In this document: positions 20,905-32,289 of the stretch, in pieces
Position numbering within the stretch: position 1 is the first letter of the stretch
Layout of the letters: each line of letters starts with the position of its first letter
Origin: Phallus indusiatus
Lineage: Eukaryota > Basidiomycota > Agaricomycetes > Phallales > Phallaceae
DNA length: 64,000 bases
NCBI GenBank assembly: GCA_027605045.1
Contig: JAQFWX010000005.1
Coordinates: forward strand, 1,240,001 to 1,304,000
Direction: 5' to 3'
Notes under the pieces: generated by a model
What the model was told of the DNA's origin: nothing
The model's database searches: none
The model's input: the letters and a program-made list of their open reading frames with translations, nothing else
Position numbers and translations under genes: made by a program

Positions 20905-22897
20905 CTATTTACCTTTCTGAACTCCATTCGTCTGATCGGGATGTGAATCCGCACTTTTCTCACGAGTCAATGGTCCAGGTTTCATATTCGTACCAGAACC
21001 AGAAAGCAATCGCACTAAAGATATGGGAGGAGCAGACAGACTTCGACTCCGCGATGAGAAAGACTTTTTAATAAAATTTGTAGGAGAATTAGTAATACTG
21101 AAACTGTCCGAGGACAAGTCCGGCGGTGGAGGTTCTTTAGCAAATTCTGGAAGAGTTAATAAAGCCTGAGGATCCCTCGTCTGTTCAAAATTTTCGGAAA
21201 GTGACTCCTTGATAAATTCCGGCAGGGTAAGCAGCGCGTTGGGATTTTTGATCCGAGGTGGCGTTGACTCCATTTTTCGGGGTTCAGCGTCTTGAGAACT
21301 CAATCGTCGAGAATTGGAATGCGAAACCAGACGCGCGTGAAATTCATCCCGCTGCCACGGGGGAAAAAAAGTAACGTTAGCTAATTTGTTAATCAACGCA
21401 TACTATACCATAATTGCTGTCTGTACCTTTTGTAATTCGCGCTGTCGGACCTTTTCTAGTCGTTCAGCCATGCCTTGTTCACCATCTAAAACAACACTTT
21501 GTCCGACAATGCGCCTGCTGGACCCACGGTTTATCAAGTCGAGCATCTTTTCGAGCTCTTGTATGTCTTGCTTGTTCATTCGGCGGTCTCCCAAAATATC
21601 CTTGGCCTTTCCTTTTCGTTTCGACGATATAGTAGAAGAATCGTCGGGGGTAAGTCGGGCCCGTTCCATTTGCTCTAGTTTCGAACGGTTCAATTCAACA
21701 CGCTGATTTAACAACTGCGGTGCGACCATGTATAAGCGATCAATGGCCATGGTTATAGCCTCAAAATCTAAACGCATTTTCTCATCCATGGTGCCATTGG
21801 GAATTTGGGATGTAGTGGCAGGAACACCCATTTTGTTCAATTTGGAAAGGGGTTTAGTAGTGCTATCCGTTTCGGAATAATCTGCGGGAACATAAGTTGG
21901 CGGATTGCAGTCGCCAATATCGTATTCTGGCGGAAGAGCATAGTCGGCGCTACTATATGGCACGGGACCAACCTCCGTCCTTTCGCGGCATAGACGGAAG
22001 ACTTCGTCTAGATCATCATCGATTTTATGCCATAATATGGCTTGACCCACGGCTTCGATTGGAGGACGATAGACGTTATCCGGTTGGATGCCACGATGAC
22101 TTTGCAGTTCTAGGACCTGGCGACGTAGTGTGTCATAAATGTCAGAGGTGGTGAGAGGATGGGAGAAGTCGATAGGAGTTGGGTGAGAAGCATCGTTGGA
22201 TAGATTTGATACGTGACTGATATGGGTGAGCAATGAGAGGAGAGATTGGATGAGCGGTGCGTCGTGTGGTTGGACAGACCCGTTGTCAATCAATAGTGTG
22301 ATGCGCGAAGATAGCTGCTCCAATAGTGATGATTTGTCCTCTAGCTCGACAGGTTTAGTCTCAGGTTCGTAACAATTGCAAATGTTTTGGACTAGAGTGT
22401 GAAGTGCCGAAGAGGGTATATTAGTTTGAAATGAAGATTTGATCGGTGACTGTGCAGGCATGGAATGACGGCGGGTTGGAACAATAGGCTGCCAATTTTC
22501 AACGTTCTGAGCCAACAGATTATTCAAAGTCATTATGCAAGATTGTTCGACTTGAGCCAGAGTCGGTCTTATTTCTTGCTCCTGTTTTTTTAATAGGAAA
22601 GTCAAACGACATGCTCAAAATAAACCTGTTGTAGATACATACCATTGAGTGTATACGGTCTGGGGATACGTCAATGCTGAGACGCGGATATTTTGACGAT
22701 GAAGTGCCACTGGTACTGCTTTCAGCGTGTTGTGGCTCGTTCGTAACTACGGGTTTGGCACTTTCGATACTGGTTGCTCTCGTTTGAAGTAATTCATGGG
22801 CCAAGTGCATTGGAAATGGCGCTGGAACTCCATTTGCTATGTCCGTAGTGTCATAGTCGAGAAGGCTGGGTGGTTTTTCACGCTCGAGCGTGGCCAT
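20905..22897 (-). CDS. Unknown conserved-looking protein, probably N-terminal part of the UBE3D-type gene
   Basis: Exons 22643-22897 (MATLEREKPPSLLDYDTTDI...), 21427-22581 and 20905-21351; all join in phase 0. I do not recognise the protein. The long middle exon is mostly helical with Asp/Glu-rich and basic segments (ERTEVGPVPYSSADYALPPE, SSKRKGKAKDILGDRRMNK, EKMLDLINRGSSRRIVGQSV, ERLEKVRQRELQK). The last exon carries two copies of a short repeat, NALLTLPEFIKE and QALLTLPEFAKE, followed by a Ser-rich disordered tail. As a separate gene it would end GVQKGK at 20905. A donor GTAAAT at 20912 instead allows in-frame splicing to 20851 of the UBE3D-type exon, giving a fused protein of about 1007 aa. 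I favour the fused model. Confidence 0.7.
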
Positions 22898-23637
22898 GAG
22901 CAAAAAAAAAGAGGAGAAGAGGAAGAGATGAGATGAAACGAGGAGCGGTGTAAATGTAAGATGCCAACTCTGCCTGGTTTCGTATGGGCGACTGTGGATC
23001 CGTTTTGTGTATGCGGTCTGGTCGTTCACTGGCAACGGCAAAGCCTATTGAATACAAAACCAACCAGCGCCGTCGTCGCCGCGACAATTCACAAGAAGAA
23101 ATTTTGTCGTCGACTGTCAAATTGGCATCCACATAGCGACCACACTCCAGCAGAAAAAAAAACAGGAGTAGAAGAAAAAAAAAGAAAAGAAATTTTCAAC
23201 CGGATACGTACGGATCAATTTCAATCTTTATTTTTTTTTCTTAGATTTTCCGTCCATTCGATGGCCATCTTGGGCCACGCCTGTAATTTAAGCCCGATTG
23301 TAATTGTCGATACCATTCAGGAAGAGTTCAGGTTACCAGCACGGCCCGGTGTTTTTGATTTGCGCCAAAGTCGAGGCGTTATCATTAATCTTGGATGTAG
23401 GAGAGATGAAAATTATGGACATGCAAACTTCGGGGTCAAAATGTATTAACCCGAGCGAATTGGTTGATCATGACTGAACTATTAGATTATACATATTGGG
23501 CAAGCATATGAATTTTTTTTTTTTTTGAGAAAAAAGGCGGATATATAGCATCCAGACCGGGCCTACTTCGTATTAGGCCCGGTCTCGAGGCTGGTACTTT
23601 TATTTTTCTATTACGACAGGAGATGAACTATGAGCCT
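22898..23637. other. Intergenic spacer with a GC-rich hairpin
   Basis: Promoter side of the reverse-strand gene starting at 22897 and 3' flank of the reverse-strand gene ending at 23638. A 62-codon open frame at 23262-23449 (MAILGHACNLSP...) has no recognised family. A T/A-rich run at 23,510-23,535 precedes a strong inverted repeat listed separately. Confidence 0.5.
23554..23585. other. Perfect 12-bp inverted repeat (hairpin)
   Basis: AGACCGGGCCTA at 23554-23565 and its exact complement TAGGCCCGGTCT at 23574-23585, separated by CTTCGTAT. Flanking CCAG/CTGG could extend the stem past a bulge. It lies about 50 bases beyond the stop codon of the nuclease-like gene, in its expected 3' UTR. No transposon ends or coding sequence are associated. 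Confidence 0.75.
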
Positions 23638-24871
23638 CTACTCTGACTCATCTAACTCGTACAAACCAGGTTTGGTGGGCCTCAGCTAGAAAATCATCAT
23701 TCACAAAAGAAAAGTAAGTACAGGAATAAAAATGCTTACCCATTGACACATAAGCTGCACAATCTCACGTAGTCTCTGATCAGAATTCTCCAGAGAGTCC
23801 CTAGTCAAGAAGTATTGTATTGATTCATAGTATACGGGCATTTTGTTTTCCATCCTCGCGAGAAAGAATATCCATGACTGTCCATCAGATAGACAGAAAC
23901 GTACCTCCTGAAGTCTGGAATGTAATGCTTAGAGGAAAAGATCCAGAAGGTAATATCGACGCACCTTGCGGACTTTAACAATGCAATTACTTGACTAACG
24001 GCTTCGGGAACATGATCAAGCAAGTTGTATTCAGGACTTCGGCGTTTGGCTTCAATCAAGAACAGGTGACCCTTTCCGATGCGAAGATCAACCCCTCTTG
24101 ATCCACCAGGGCCGAGCAAACGAGCTAATGAAGTCTCTAAGTGTCCCTCAGGGTAAAGATACACGTTAAGCTAACTTACCCTTGTTGTCCTTCACATCTT
24201 CAAACTCAACAACAGCATAATTGATAGTGCCATCCAGCCAGAGCTCCTCTCCAGAATCAGGGTGAATGATTGAAACTCCATCTCGAGCAATCTTCATCCC
24301 TGGTATAATAACGACACTTCTCTGTTCATTTGAGACAATTTCGGCCACTGCAAGCAGTACTGCTTCGAGAACCATTCGAGAACCGGCCTTACACATGCAA
24401 TTCGTCATTTATATAACCAAGTAAAGGAGATGAATAAATAAAAGACACACATCCATATTAACGCGTGCATAGATCTTTTTGAGTCTGAGGCGAAGGTCCA
24501 TAATTTCAGTTTTTGCACTCTCTGTCAACCCTTCCGTTAATTCGGTTACTTTTGAGTCGTCAAAAGCGAGTAGTTTTCTTCTGACCCCAACCTTCTCCAA
24601 ATCTTGAAATTTAACATCCGAGAAATTTAGCCTCTGAAGCATAGTAATTACTACTATATCTTGTAAGAAATACAGAACATACTGGTCTTTTGCCACCTCT
24701 TAAAATGCACTCCAGTGCGGAGACGTGACTTGAGATATTCTTCAGTTCACCCTCGTTATCTTCAATCCCCTCCAATTCTGCTTTGAAGTCACCAAGATGC
24801 AATAACGCATCCGCCTTCATTTTTGACGCGTCAGTTTGGCCCCGCTTGCGTTTCAGGTCTTGCGAGTACAT
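23638..24871 (-). CDS. PD-(D/E)XK nuclease-superfamily-like protein, 324 aa
   Basis: Six exons (24683-24871, 24451-24633, 24180-24387, 23905-24136, 23740-23854, 23638-23685), all phases consistent; the intron between 24180 and 24136 is only 43 bases. The N-terminal third (MYSQDLKRKRGQTDASKMKA...) is charged and helical, probably coiled coil. The C-terminal part resembles a PD-(D/E)XK core: NYAVVEFEDVKDNK with an upstream acidic strand, then GVDLRIGKGHLFLIEAKRR, where Asp and the E-A-K triad are spaced as in this fold, followed by a helix with Gln (EAVSQVIALLKSAR). No partner domain is seen. Substrate and function are unknown. The fold assignment rests on the motif pattern alone. Confidence 0.65.
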
Positions 24872-25234
24872 CGCGACGGAAAACGAAGTGTTTTGGAATT
24901 CTGAAGCGGGAGCTGTGATGATGACGTAATAATCACCGGGAAGATTAAGCCGAAGGTGAAGCCTGCCGACTCAACCCTTGGCGAACATCCCCGGAATTGA
25001 AAAATGGACATGGAGGCAGATGGGGAAGGAGTTGACTGAAAAGTTGAGCGCTTGTATTATCGCTAGGCAAGCGACTAACCTCGAGGTACATGCATCGCCG
25101 CAAAGAAGCCTAGACTATCAATTATAAACTAGATGCTCTGCTGAACGATATCCTTACGCCCCTCACGCCTACTGAACTGATACCGAAAGTCTATATCATA
25201 TATTTCTCCCCTTTACCGCGGCTTTTCGATAAAC
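24872..25234. other. Divergent promoter spacer
   Basis: Separates the reverse-strand nuclease-like gene from the forward WD40 fusion gene. No TATA box or gene is evident; both promoters must lie here. Confidence 0.5.
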
Positions 25235-28200
25235 ATGCCTCGTAAGAATCAACCCAGTTGTACAAGCCCGGTCTTAACTCACCCTTCTATTGTAATCGAA
25301 TTTGTAGCCCAGGCAGCTCCTCAAGTTCCTATTTTCAATCCTAAAGACTTGACTTCGGCATTACCATCGATAAGACCTCAGCCTATTCGAAGTGACACAC
25401 GGCAATCTCAAAAACGAAAGCAGACCTTGCTCAATTTACTGGATGCGCTGACAGAGTTGAATAGCCAAGGCTTAGATCATGGTTCTAAAACTTCTTTCCG
25501 ACTTCTTTTCATTTCAGGTCACTGATTACCTGATTTAGATTCAAACAATGGGACCACCCTATACGACGAGGAAGATGAGGGACGTATGTAACTGGTCTCT
25601 TTTGCGAGGTATATTGCGGCGTTAATATCTTCTTATTCTAATAGCTTCAGCCGTCGACCAGCTGCAAAACAAAGGCGCAGAAGTCTTCCTTCGTTTCCAA
25701 AGGTTTGTCCTTTGCACCATTCCTCAAATGTCCTACATACTAACACCAAATGATACAAGGTCGGCTCAACAACTAGACAAAGAGGTCAGCCCTGTCCTAG
25801 ACTGATCTCCGAATTCAAACCTAACAAAATTTCTGTAGCTTCAAAGTTTCGGCAACGCCGTCCGTCAGCTTGGTTCTTCGATCGGATTACTCTCCTCTTC
25901 GATTCGTTTACGCCAGCGATTGGCCCAAATCCTCTTCCTTTTTAGGGAGAACGCAGCTGATCTATTTCCCCGCAGGGTCTCCCGAGATCCGCATCGCGAC
26001 CTCAACACGTTCCTTACAGCTCGAGATCGTCTTAAAGCGCAACAGTCAGGAAGGAAAAGGCAAAGAGCACCAACTAGCACTGCTCGATTCTATGTGCCAA
26101 ACAATCTTGACCTCGGAAGCATTCCAGAAGAGTTGGAACACCTTGCACAGGATGTGACCACGTTTTTGGAATGTTTGAATGAGTTTCCTGAATTTACCGA
26201 TGAGGTTAGTTTATGAGACCGATAAGTTTTAAAATTACTTACCTTTGTACAAGGCCGTCAATGCCAGTGTCCTTGCGTTCGAAGGCGACCTCAAGGTGAG
26301 ATTCAAGTTCTGCAGACATGAGTATTCAATTGACCGGCTATACAATGTTACCTAGTACTGGGCTTCTTGTTTGCGTGATTTCAAAGGACAGTTTCGCTTC
26401 CCTTCAGTCGAGCGTTATGTACACGGTACGACCTCATTTTGAGTTTCTGGGCCAATCTGACCCTTTTAGACCTCTCAATGGAAATGGGGAACCACTTGGA
26501 AGCAATCTCCTCCACAATTAGTGTATTCGTCGATGTCGGTGTCCCTACCATTCGGTTCGCTCAGAAACATACAGCCACCAACCTCCTCAATCTGTCCACA
26601 GTCGCCACCTTTTTCTCCGCTGTAACAGGTGCGTGGAGTCTGAAGCTTTCATGAATGACGCTGGAAGCTAACAATGGACACCAACAGCGACGACGATTCA
26701 GTTCTCTTTTAATGTCAATGAAGGTCCCATTCAAAAAGCTGTAAACGCCTTTTGGTTTAGCTCCTTAGTGTTTTCGATAGCATCTGCCGTGAACTCTCTT
26801 TTAGGTTAGGCTGCGTTCTTTTGTCATGTTAGATGGTAAATAACGATTTGATTTCAGGTTTGACATGGAAGCAGGCTATGTAGTATGTATTGTTTTGATT
26901 TCTTTGTTATCCGGATCATCTCACCTTTCTCAGTCGTTCGCCTCGGCACCGGGTGCCCTGGTAAGTTCAGTTCCCTTTGTTTAGTAATCACTAAAGAGCT
27001 AAAATGTTTCTAGGTGGGTCCTTATCTGGATCAAGAAAAGCCCGTTGATCTTTCTGGTTATATCCGTTGCTGCATTTTCCGTGGGATTGGTATTATTTAC
27101 ATGGGGATCAAGTCAAGTAAGCTTGTCATCAAATTTGGTAGCTGCGCCAAAGCGTCACGTCTTTTTTTCAGGATATTGTAACATGCCTTGTTACGACCAT
27201 ATTTACAGGATTTAGCTCATTCGGACTTCTCGCTGTCTCTGCATGGTTTGCTCTAGAACGAGTAATATACACAAAACACAAAGGACAGCGTTGGCTAGCC
27301 GACGTTCTGGCGGATATTTACGCGGACGTAGAGTTTTATTCAGGGTTTGGATGGGCAAAGAAGAATCTTGGTCCCCGTTTGGTCAAAACAACAGGGTGGT
27401 GCCAAGATCAAATCAGGCGAAGCTGGTCGACTATGAAGAATGCGGGCCATTCGTGCCAGAAGTCGCTGTTCTGTTTTGACATGGATCAGCCTGATACTTC
27501 CGGAAATGAGATGGTAGAAGAGGGACGATTGCCACGGGTGCCTCATTTGACCTCCGGTACTAGCATACAAGGTACCCCGCAAATATACTCTCCTCCCGGA
27601 TCGCCTGTCAAATCCACAGAGTCGATACTGGTGGAATCCCCGAGGACGATAAGGCCGGGTTTTGTACTTTCCTCCCCCGAACTTCCGTTGAACCGAGGGC
27701 CTATACGAGCATCTACCGAAAGCAGTATGGCCACGGATTTGCATAATCACGGTAGTACCGTGACGACTACTTCAGCCACGGCGGTTAACGACCAAGGAAC
27801 TACGGGCAGCGCTGCACGACAGCGATTCACAAGTGCTGTTCGGTCTGTTATAATGCTCCAGCATGCTTCTCAGCCAAACGGACAAGCTCCTAAACGAAGT
27901 TTTGGGCCAGGAAGTCTATTTGTTTCTCACAGCCAGTCAACGACCGATCGGAAAGACACGGGCAACAAGCCTTCTCCTGCTGCAAAAATGTCGCGAATGA
28001 TTCTTCTTTCGCATTCCCTGAAGGCGTTAGATAATACGGAGACTATTCAAGTACATCAGGCACTTGTCAGGCATTTGCAATTTAGCCCCAACGGCAAGTG
28101 GCTTGCAACGTGTAGCTGGGATGGAACGAGTAAATTGTATAAAGTCGGATATGGCGTGAGTAAAAATTTAAGGGTCTTTTGTACATTTTTATGTGCTGAA

Positions 28201-29707
28201 AACGTGTTTGATTGCAGACTGAGGTATTCCAGCAGCACCGGACGCTTGCTCATCCACAAGGGTTCGTGAGCCAGGTCGCATGGTCACCCAAGGGTACCCA
28301 TATCTTAACCAAGTCGCATCGCATCGTCAAATTGTGGACTCAAGAAGGGGTATGTCAGAAGACCATTGATCGAAGGCGAAACATCCAAGCAGTTACATGG
28401 TAAGAACATTAAATCAGATTTTTCTTGGTGATCGATCATATGATTAACTTTTGCGCCTAGGATGCCGGATGGTAGTGGTGAGATCATTCGTTTATTCTTA
28501 TTTGCGTAATCTCTTATTAATATTTACATTAGGATTTTTAACGGTGGAGGGTCACGATATCCATGAAATCGTGAGCGTTTACTGTACCAGCTTATTCAGT
28601 CAGATTTCTCAGCTGTGATTTAGAATTTCAAAGGCGATATTGTTGCCTGTCATAATATCACACGAGTATTCATTCATGACGTCGGCATTACGCCTGATCA
28701 TCAGCGTATACTGGCAGTTGGAACGCTCACCGAGTCTCCCGATGGTTTGCAGCCTCATCAGGCTAGACGAGAAAAGAGGATTATTGGTATGGTATAATTT
28801 AGGCACCAATTCATTGCTTCAAGCTGAAACTTTTTTCTTGACAAGTGTATAATGTCGCGGAGAAGACTATTGAAAGGTAATGTAATGGCTTGACGCATTT
28901 TTACGGTGATGCTAAGACGAATCATATCAGCCAAGTACCTTTGGTCCACGATGTACGCGATATTACCATATCAAGTAATGGGTTGTTGGCGTTGGTTAGC
29001 TTTGAGCATCATGTGGGTATATTCATTATTTTTATTGCATTTTCTCCGGTTAAACTAGGGTTTATCCTTCTGACTTTCTTTCCCAAAATAGGCACCCCCT
29101 CAATTATGGCGATTGGACCGCGTGAACGATGACGTCCGGTTGTCATTACGGCACACCTATATGCCCAGCATCGATGTTGATTTTGCCGGTACAAGTTACT
29201 TCTGTGGAAAAGATGATCAAATGATCTTATGCGCGAGTAAAAGTAAGGCAGTCTTCTCAATTTTAATAATAAATAAAGTTTCCATAACTAACCGGTATTC
29301 TTTTTCGTTTTTTTCTCACAGATGGGCATATCCATATATGGGATCGTGAATCGGCAACATTGTTGCATGATATTCGTGTGCCAGATGGAGACTTGACGTG
29401 CATAGCCTGGAATACGAGTTCAGATTTTCCCATGTTTTCGACTGGATGCCACGACGGTAATGTCAAGATTTGGACATCAAGTTCATCACAGCCTGCTGTA
29501 GAGGCGTCACGACCACAGTCAGCCGAATCATCATCATCTGGCCATTCTCGCCCAGATAGTCGTTTATCCGATAGGATCCCATATTCCACAAGTCCGCAGC
29601 CTAGTACAGCACGATTAGGGCTCACTGCGAGCCCTACCAATGAGCTATCCCCGAATACTTCGACAACCACATGGATTGAAAAGACGCAGACAGAGCTGTA
29701 CTCATAG
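25235..29707 (+). CDS. Multi-span membrane protein fused to a GID7/WDR26-type WD40 propeller
   Basis: One gene in two parts. The N-terminal part is helical (GNAVRQLGSSIGLLSSSIRL, RRVSRDPHRDLNTFL, EELEHLAQDVTTFLECLNEF) and is followed by four hydrophobic spans: near ATNLLNLSTVATFFSAV, WFSSLVFSIASAVNSLLGL, LIFLVISVAAFSVGLVLFTW and VTTIFTGFSSFGLLAVSAW. A Ser/Pro/Thr-rich linker then runs without a break (27,379-28,160) into the WD40 part. The propeller shows the GID7/WDR26 signature order: LQFSPNGKWLATCSWDGT, LAHPQGFVSQVAWSPKG, CQKTIDRRRNIQAVTW, LTVEGHDIHEI, LVHDVRDITISSNGLLALVS, RLSLRHTYMPSIDVDFAG, HIHIWDRESATLLHDIR, CIAWNTSSDFPMFSTGCHDG. LisH/CTLH parts typical of true Gid7 are not seen. The stop is at 29705-29707. 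The splice joins at 26,880-27,010 and 28,155-28,220 were checked; others were not. Confidence 0.82.
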
Positions 29708-29913
29708 AAGCCTTAGTATCTTTATGCAAACATTTGTAAAACTTATTTTTCACAATAGTATATTCTCACGATCTTATGTATGAACTGATAAAAAGGCATT
29801 GAAATTTTAAGAAAAGACTAAAGTGTAGAGGTAAAGACAAGGGAGATAGTACAGTAAGAATACAACGATACATCACGACATGTAACTCTAACGAGCGATG
29901 ATATAATAATATT

Positions 29914-30518
<605 letters not shown>

Positions 30519-30842
30519 TGTTGATATATGAGTAAGGTATTCGAAAGAGGACGCGAAATGTGAGCAATGGGGGTTCGAGGAGTAAGACAAGGAAAAGGAG
30601 CGTTGGCGCCCAAACGTGTGCTTATATCTGACTCACGGTGGTCCGTGCACGGCAAAAATAAAATAAGGTTCAAACGCAAAACGCGCTATGTCACGCGCAC
30701 GACAAACAATGCCAAACACCGCAAAAATATAAGACACCTGCTTCCTCCTATCTTGCCCTCTTTCTTCCTCGTTTGATTAGTCCTCTAACAGCGAACTCTT
30801 CATTGTCTCATCGAAACCAGCCACTCAACCGCCATCGAAACC
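30519..30842. promoter_or_regulatory. Shared H2A-H2B bidirectional promoter
   Basis: 324 bases between the two start codons. It holds the 15-mer TAAAATAAGGTTCAA at 30659-30673, identical to one in the H3 promoter at 49186-49200. TTGGCGCC at 30603-30610 resembles E2F/SBF-type sites. An ACGCGT (MCB-like) hexamer at 30508-30513 lies just inside H2A intron 1. Coordinated S-phase expression is inferred from the divergent layout and these shared motifs. Confidence 0.7.
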
Positions 30843-31450
30843 ATGCCTCCAAAACCAGCTTCTACTGCCGGAAAAGCTCCTGCGTCGTCTACCGCCGCTA
30901 AGCAGCCATCTGCGTCCAAAACCCCTGCGGCGGCCAAAAAGACGTCTAAGAAAACTGCGCCCGCTGCTGACGCCGATAAGAAGAAACGCAGAAAGACTCG
31001 TAAAGAGACGTTCTCTTCGTACATTTACAAAGGTAAGACTCGGCTTGGATTGTATGCGCGTCTTTCATATTGCTAAATGCGTACAGTTCTCAAACAAGTG
31101 CATCCCGATACGGGTATCTCCAATAAAGCTATGGCTATCTTGAATTCCTTCGTAAACGATATCTTTGAACGCATTGCCACAGAAGCATCCAGTACGTGTT
31201 CATATGAAGTCTTATTTGCCATTCACATGCTTATCTCCACCGAAAGAATTGGCTTCTTACTCCAAGAAATCGACTATCTCTTCACGCGAGATTCAGACGA
31301 GCGTTCGACTGATCCTTCCTGGTGAATTGTCCAAACATGCTATATCGGAAGGCACGAAATCCGTCACAAAGGTAGGTATTTTATTTTCAAGCCAAGCATC
31401 GTCTTCTGACATGACTACACCAAATTTAGTTCTCGAGCGTGCAAAAATAA
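30843..31450 (+). CDS. HTB1: Histone H2B
   Basis: Four exons, 30843-31032, 31087-31191, 31247-31371 and 31430-31450, 146 aa, all phases consistent. The Lys/Ala/Pro-rich tail ([20 protein letters not shown]...) leads to the fold [40 protein letters not shown], and [20 protein letters not shown], with the C-terminal helix [12 protein letters not shown] that contains the ubiquitinated lysine region of fungal H2B. The last exon encodes only FSSVQK. The gene is divergent from H2A. Confidence 0.97.
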
Positions 31451-32289
31451 ACGTCGCGCAAGCGTGTACCATTATCAGATCCGTGTAGCTTATCGTCAAG
31501 TACTGTATTTTCTGATGTCGTTAGCCATGTAATTCTTTTATTTTCTAAGTCTATTCGCGTCATTCTGTATTGAATTGCCTGAGCCAGTCAGGGCTCGCAA
31601 TATTATTGTGGGACATCAAAATTATGAAGACCCTCGTTCTATTTTTGGCCATTGCCGGGTCGTTATGGTAAGTATCCCAACGGCTCCCAGCGGCGGCTGT
31701 GTCGTAATGTTCATATGGACGCTCGTTTGCTATGGCGTTCATGTCTGAATACCGCACCAATAAGTAAGATAAATAATATCAAAATATTTGCATGCAATAT
31801 TTATTTACATGCTTCCCGCTTATCTCAGTCTTTAAATCTAATAATGACGGCAATATTTGAAGGCGTGGATGTTTGTGGCTCGAATTCCGCGCTCCAAGAG
31901 AAAACTAGAAGCCGCACGACCACCCAAACCATCAAATTATCCCAGTGAACTAACTGGCTGACGTCACAGGGTGGAGTGGGGTACAACTTATGTAACCCCC
32001 CGTTTAGAAGTGATCATGCTTATTTTTGTTTGTTGCTTTCTTGGGGCATCTTTTTTTCAGCTCCTCTTCCTTTATTCACCCTTTTTACGACTCCCTTCCG
32101 TGAGTTTGATCTCTTCTTTAAATAATACTTTTCTATACTGATTCTTCTTGCATAGGTTTTTATACCATATCCCTCCCCTTGGCAGGCAATTTTTGGTCGA
32201 GTTTCCACTCATTCAGCTGGCTGAGGAATTAGTTGATCGTTTTCTTCTATCTTCTATCCCAAACTGTTGTGCACGAGAGTAGCGGAAGC
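31451..32289. other. Intergenic spacer
   Basis: 3' flank of H2B and 5' flank of the RNA-binding-protein gene. Short open frames (31,560-31,950) have no family resemblance. The stretch 32,030-32,150 is C/T-rich as in other promoters here. Nothing else is seen. Confidence 0.5.

Noticed and set aside
23262..23449. 62-codon open frame (MAILGHACNLSP...)
   Set aside because: No family, no introns, no conserved partner; chance length in spacer.
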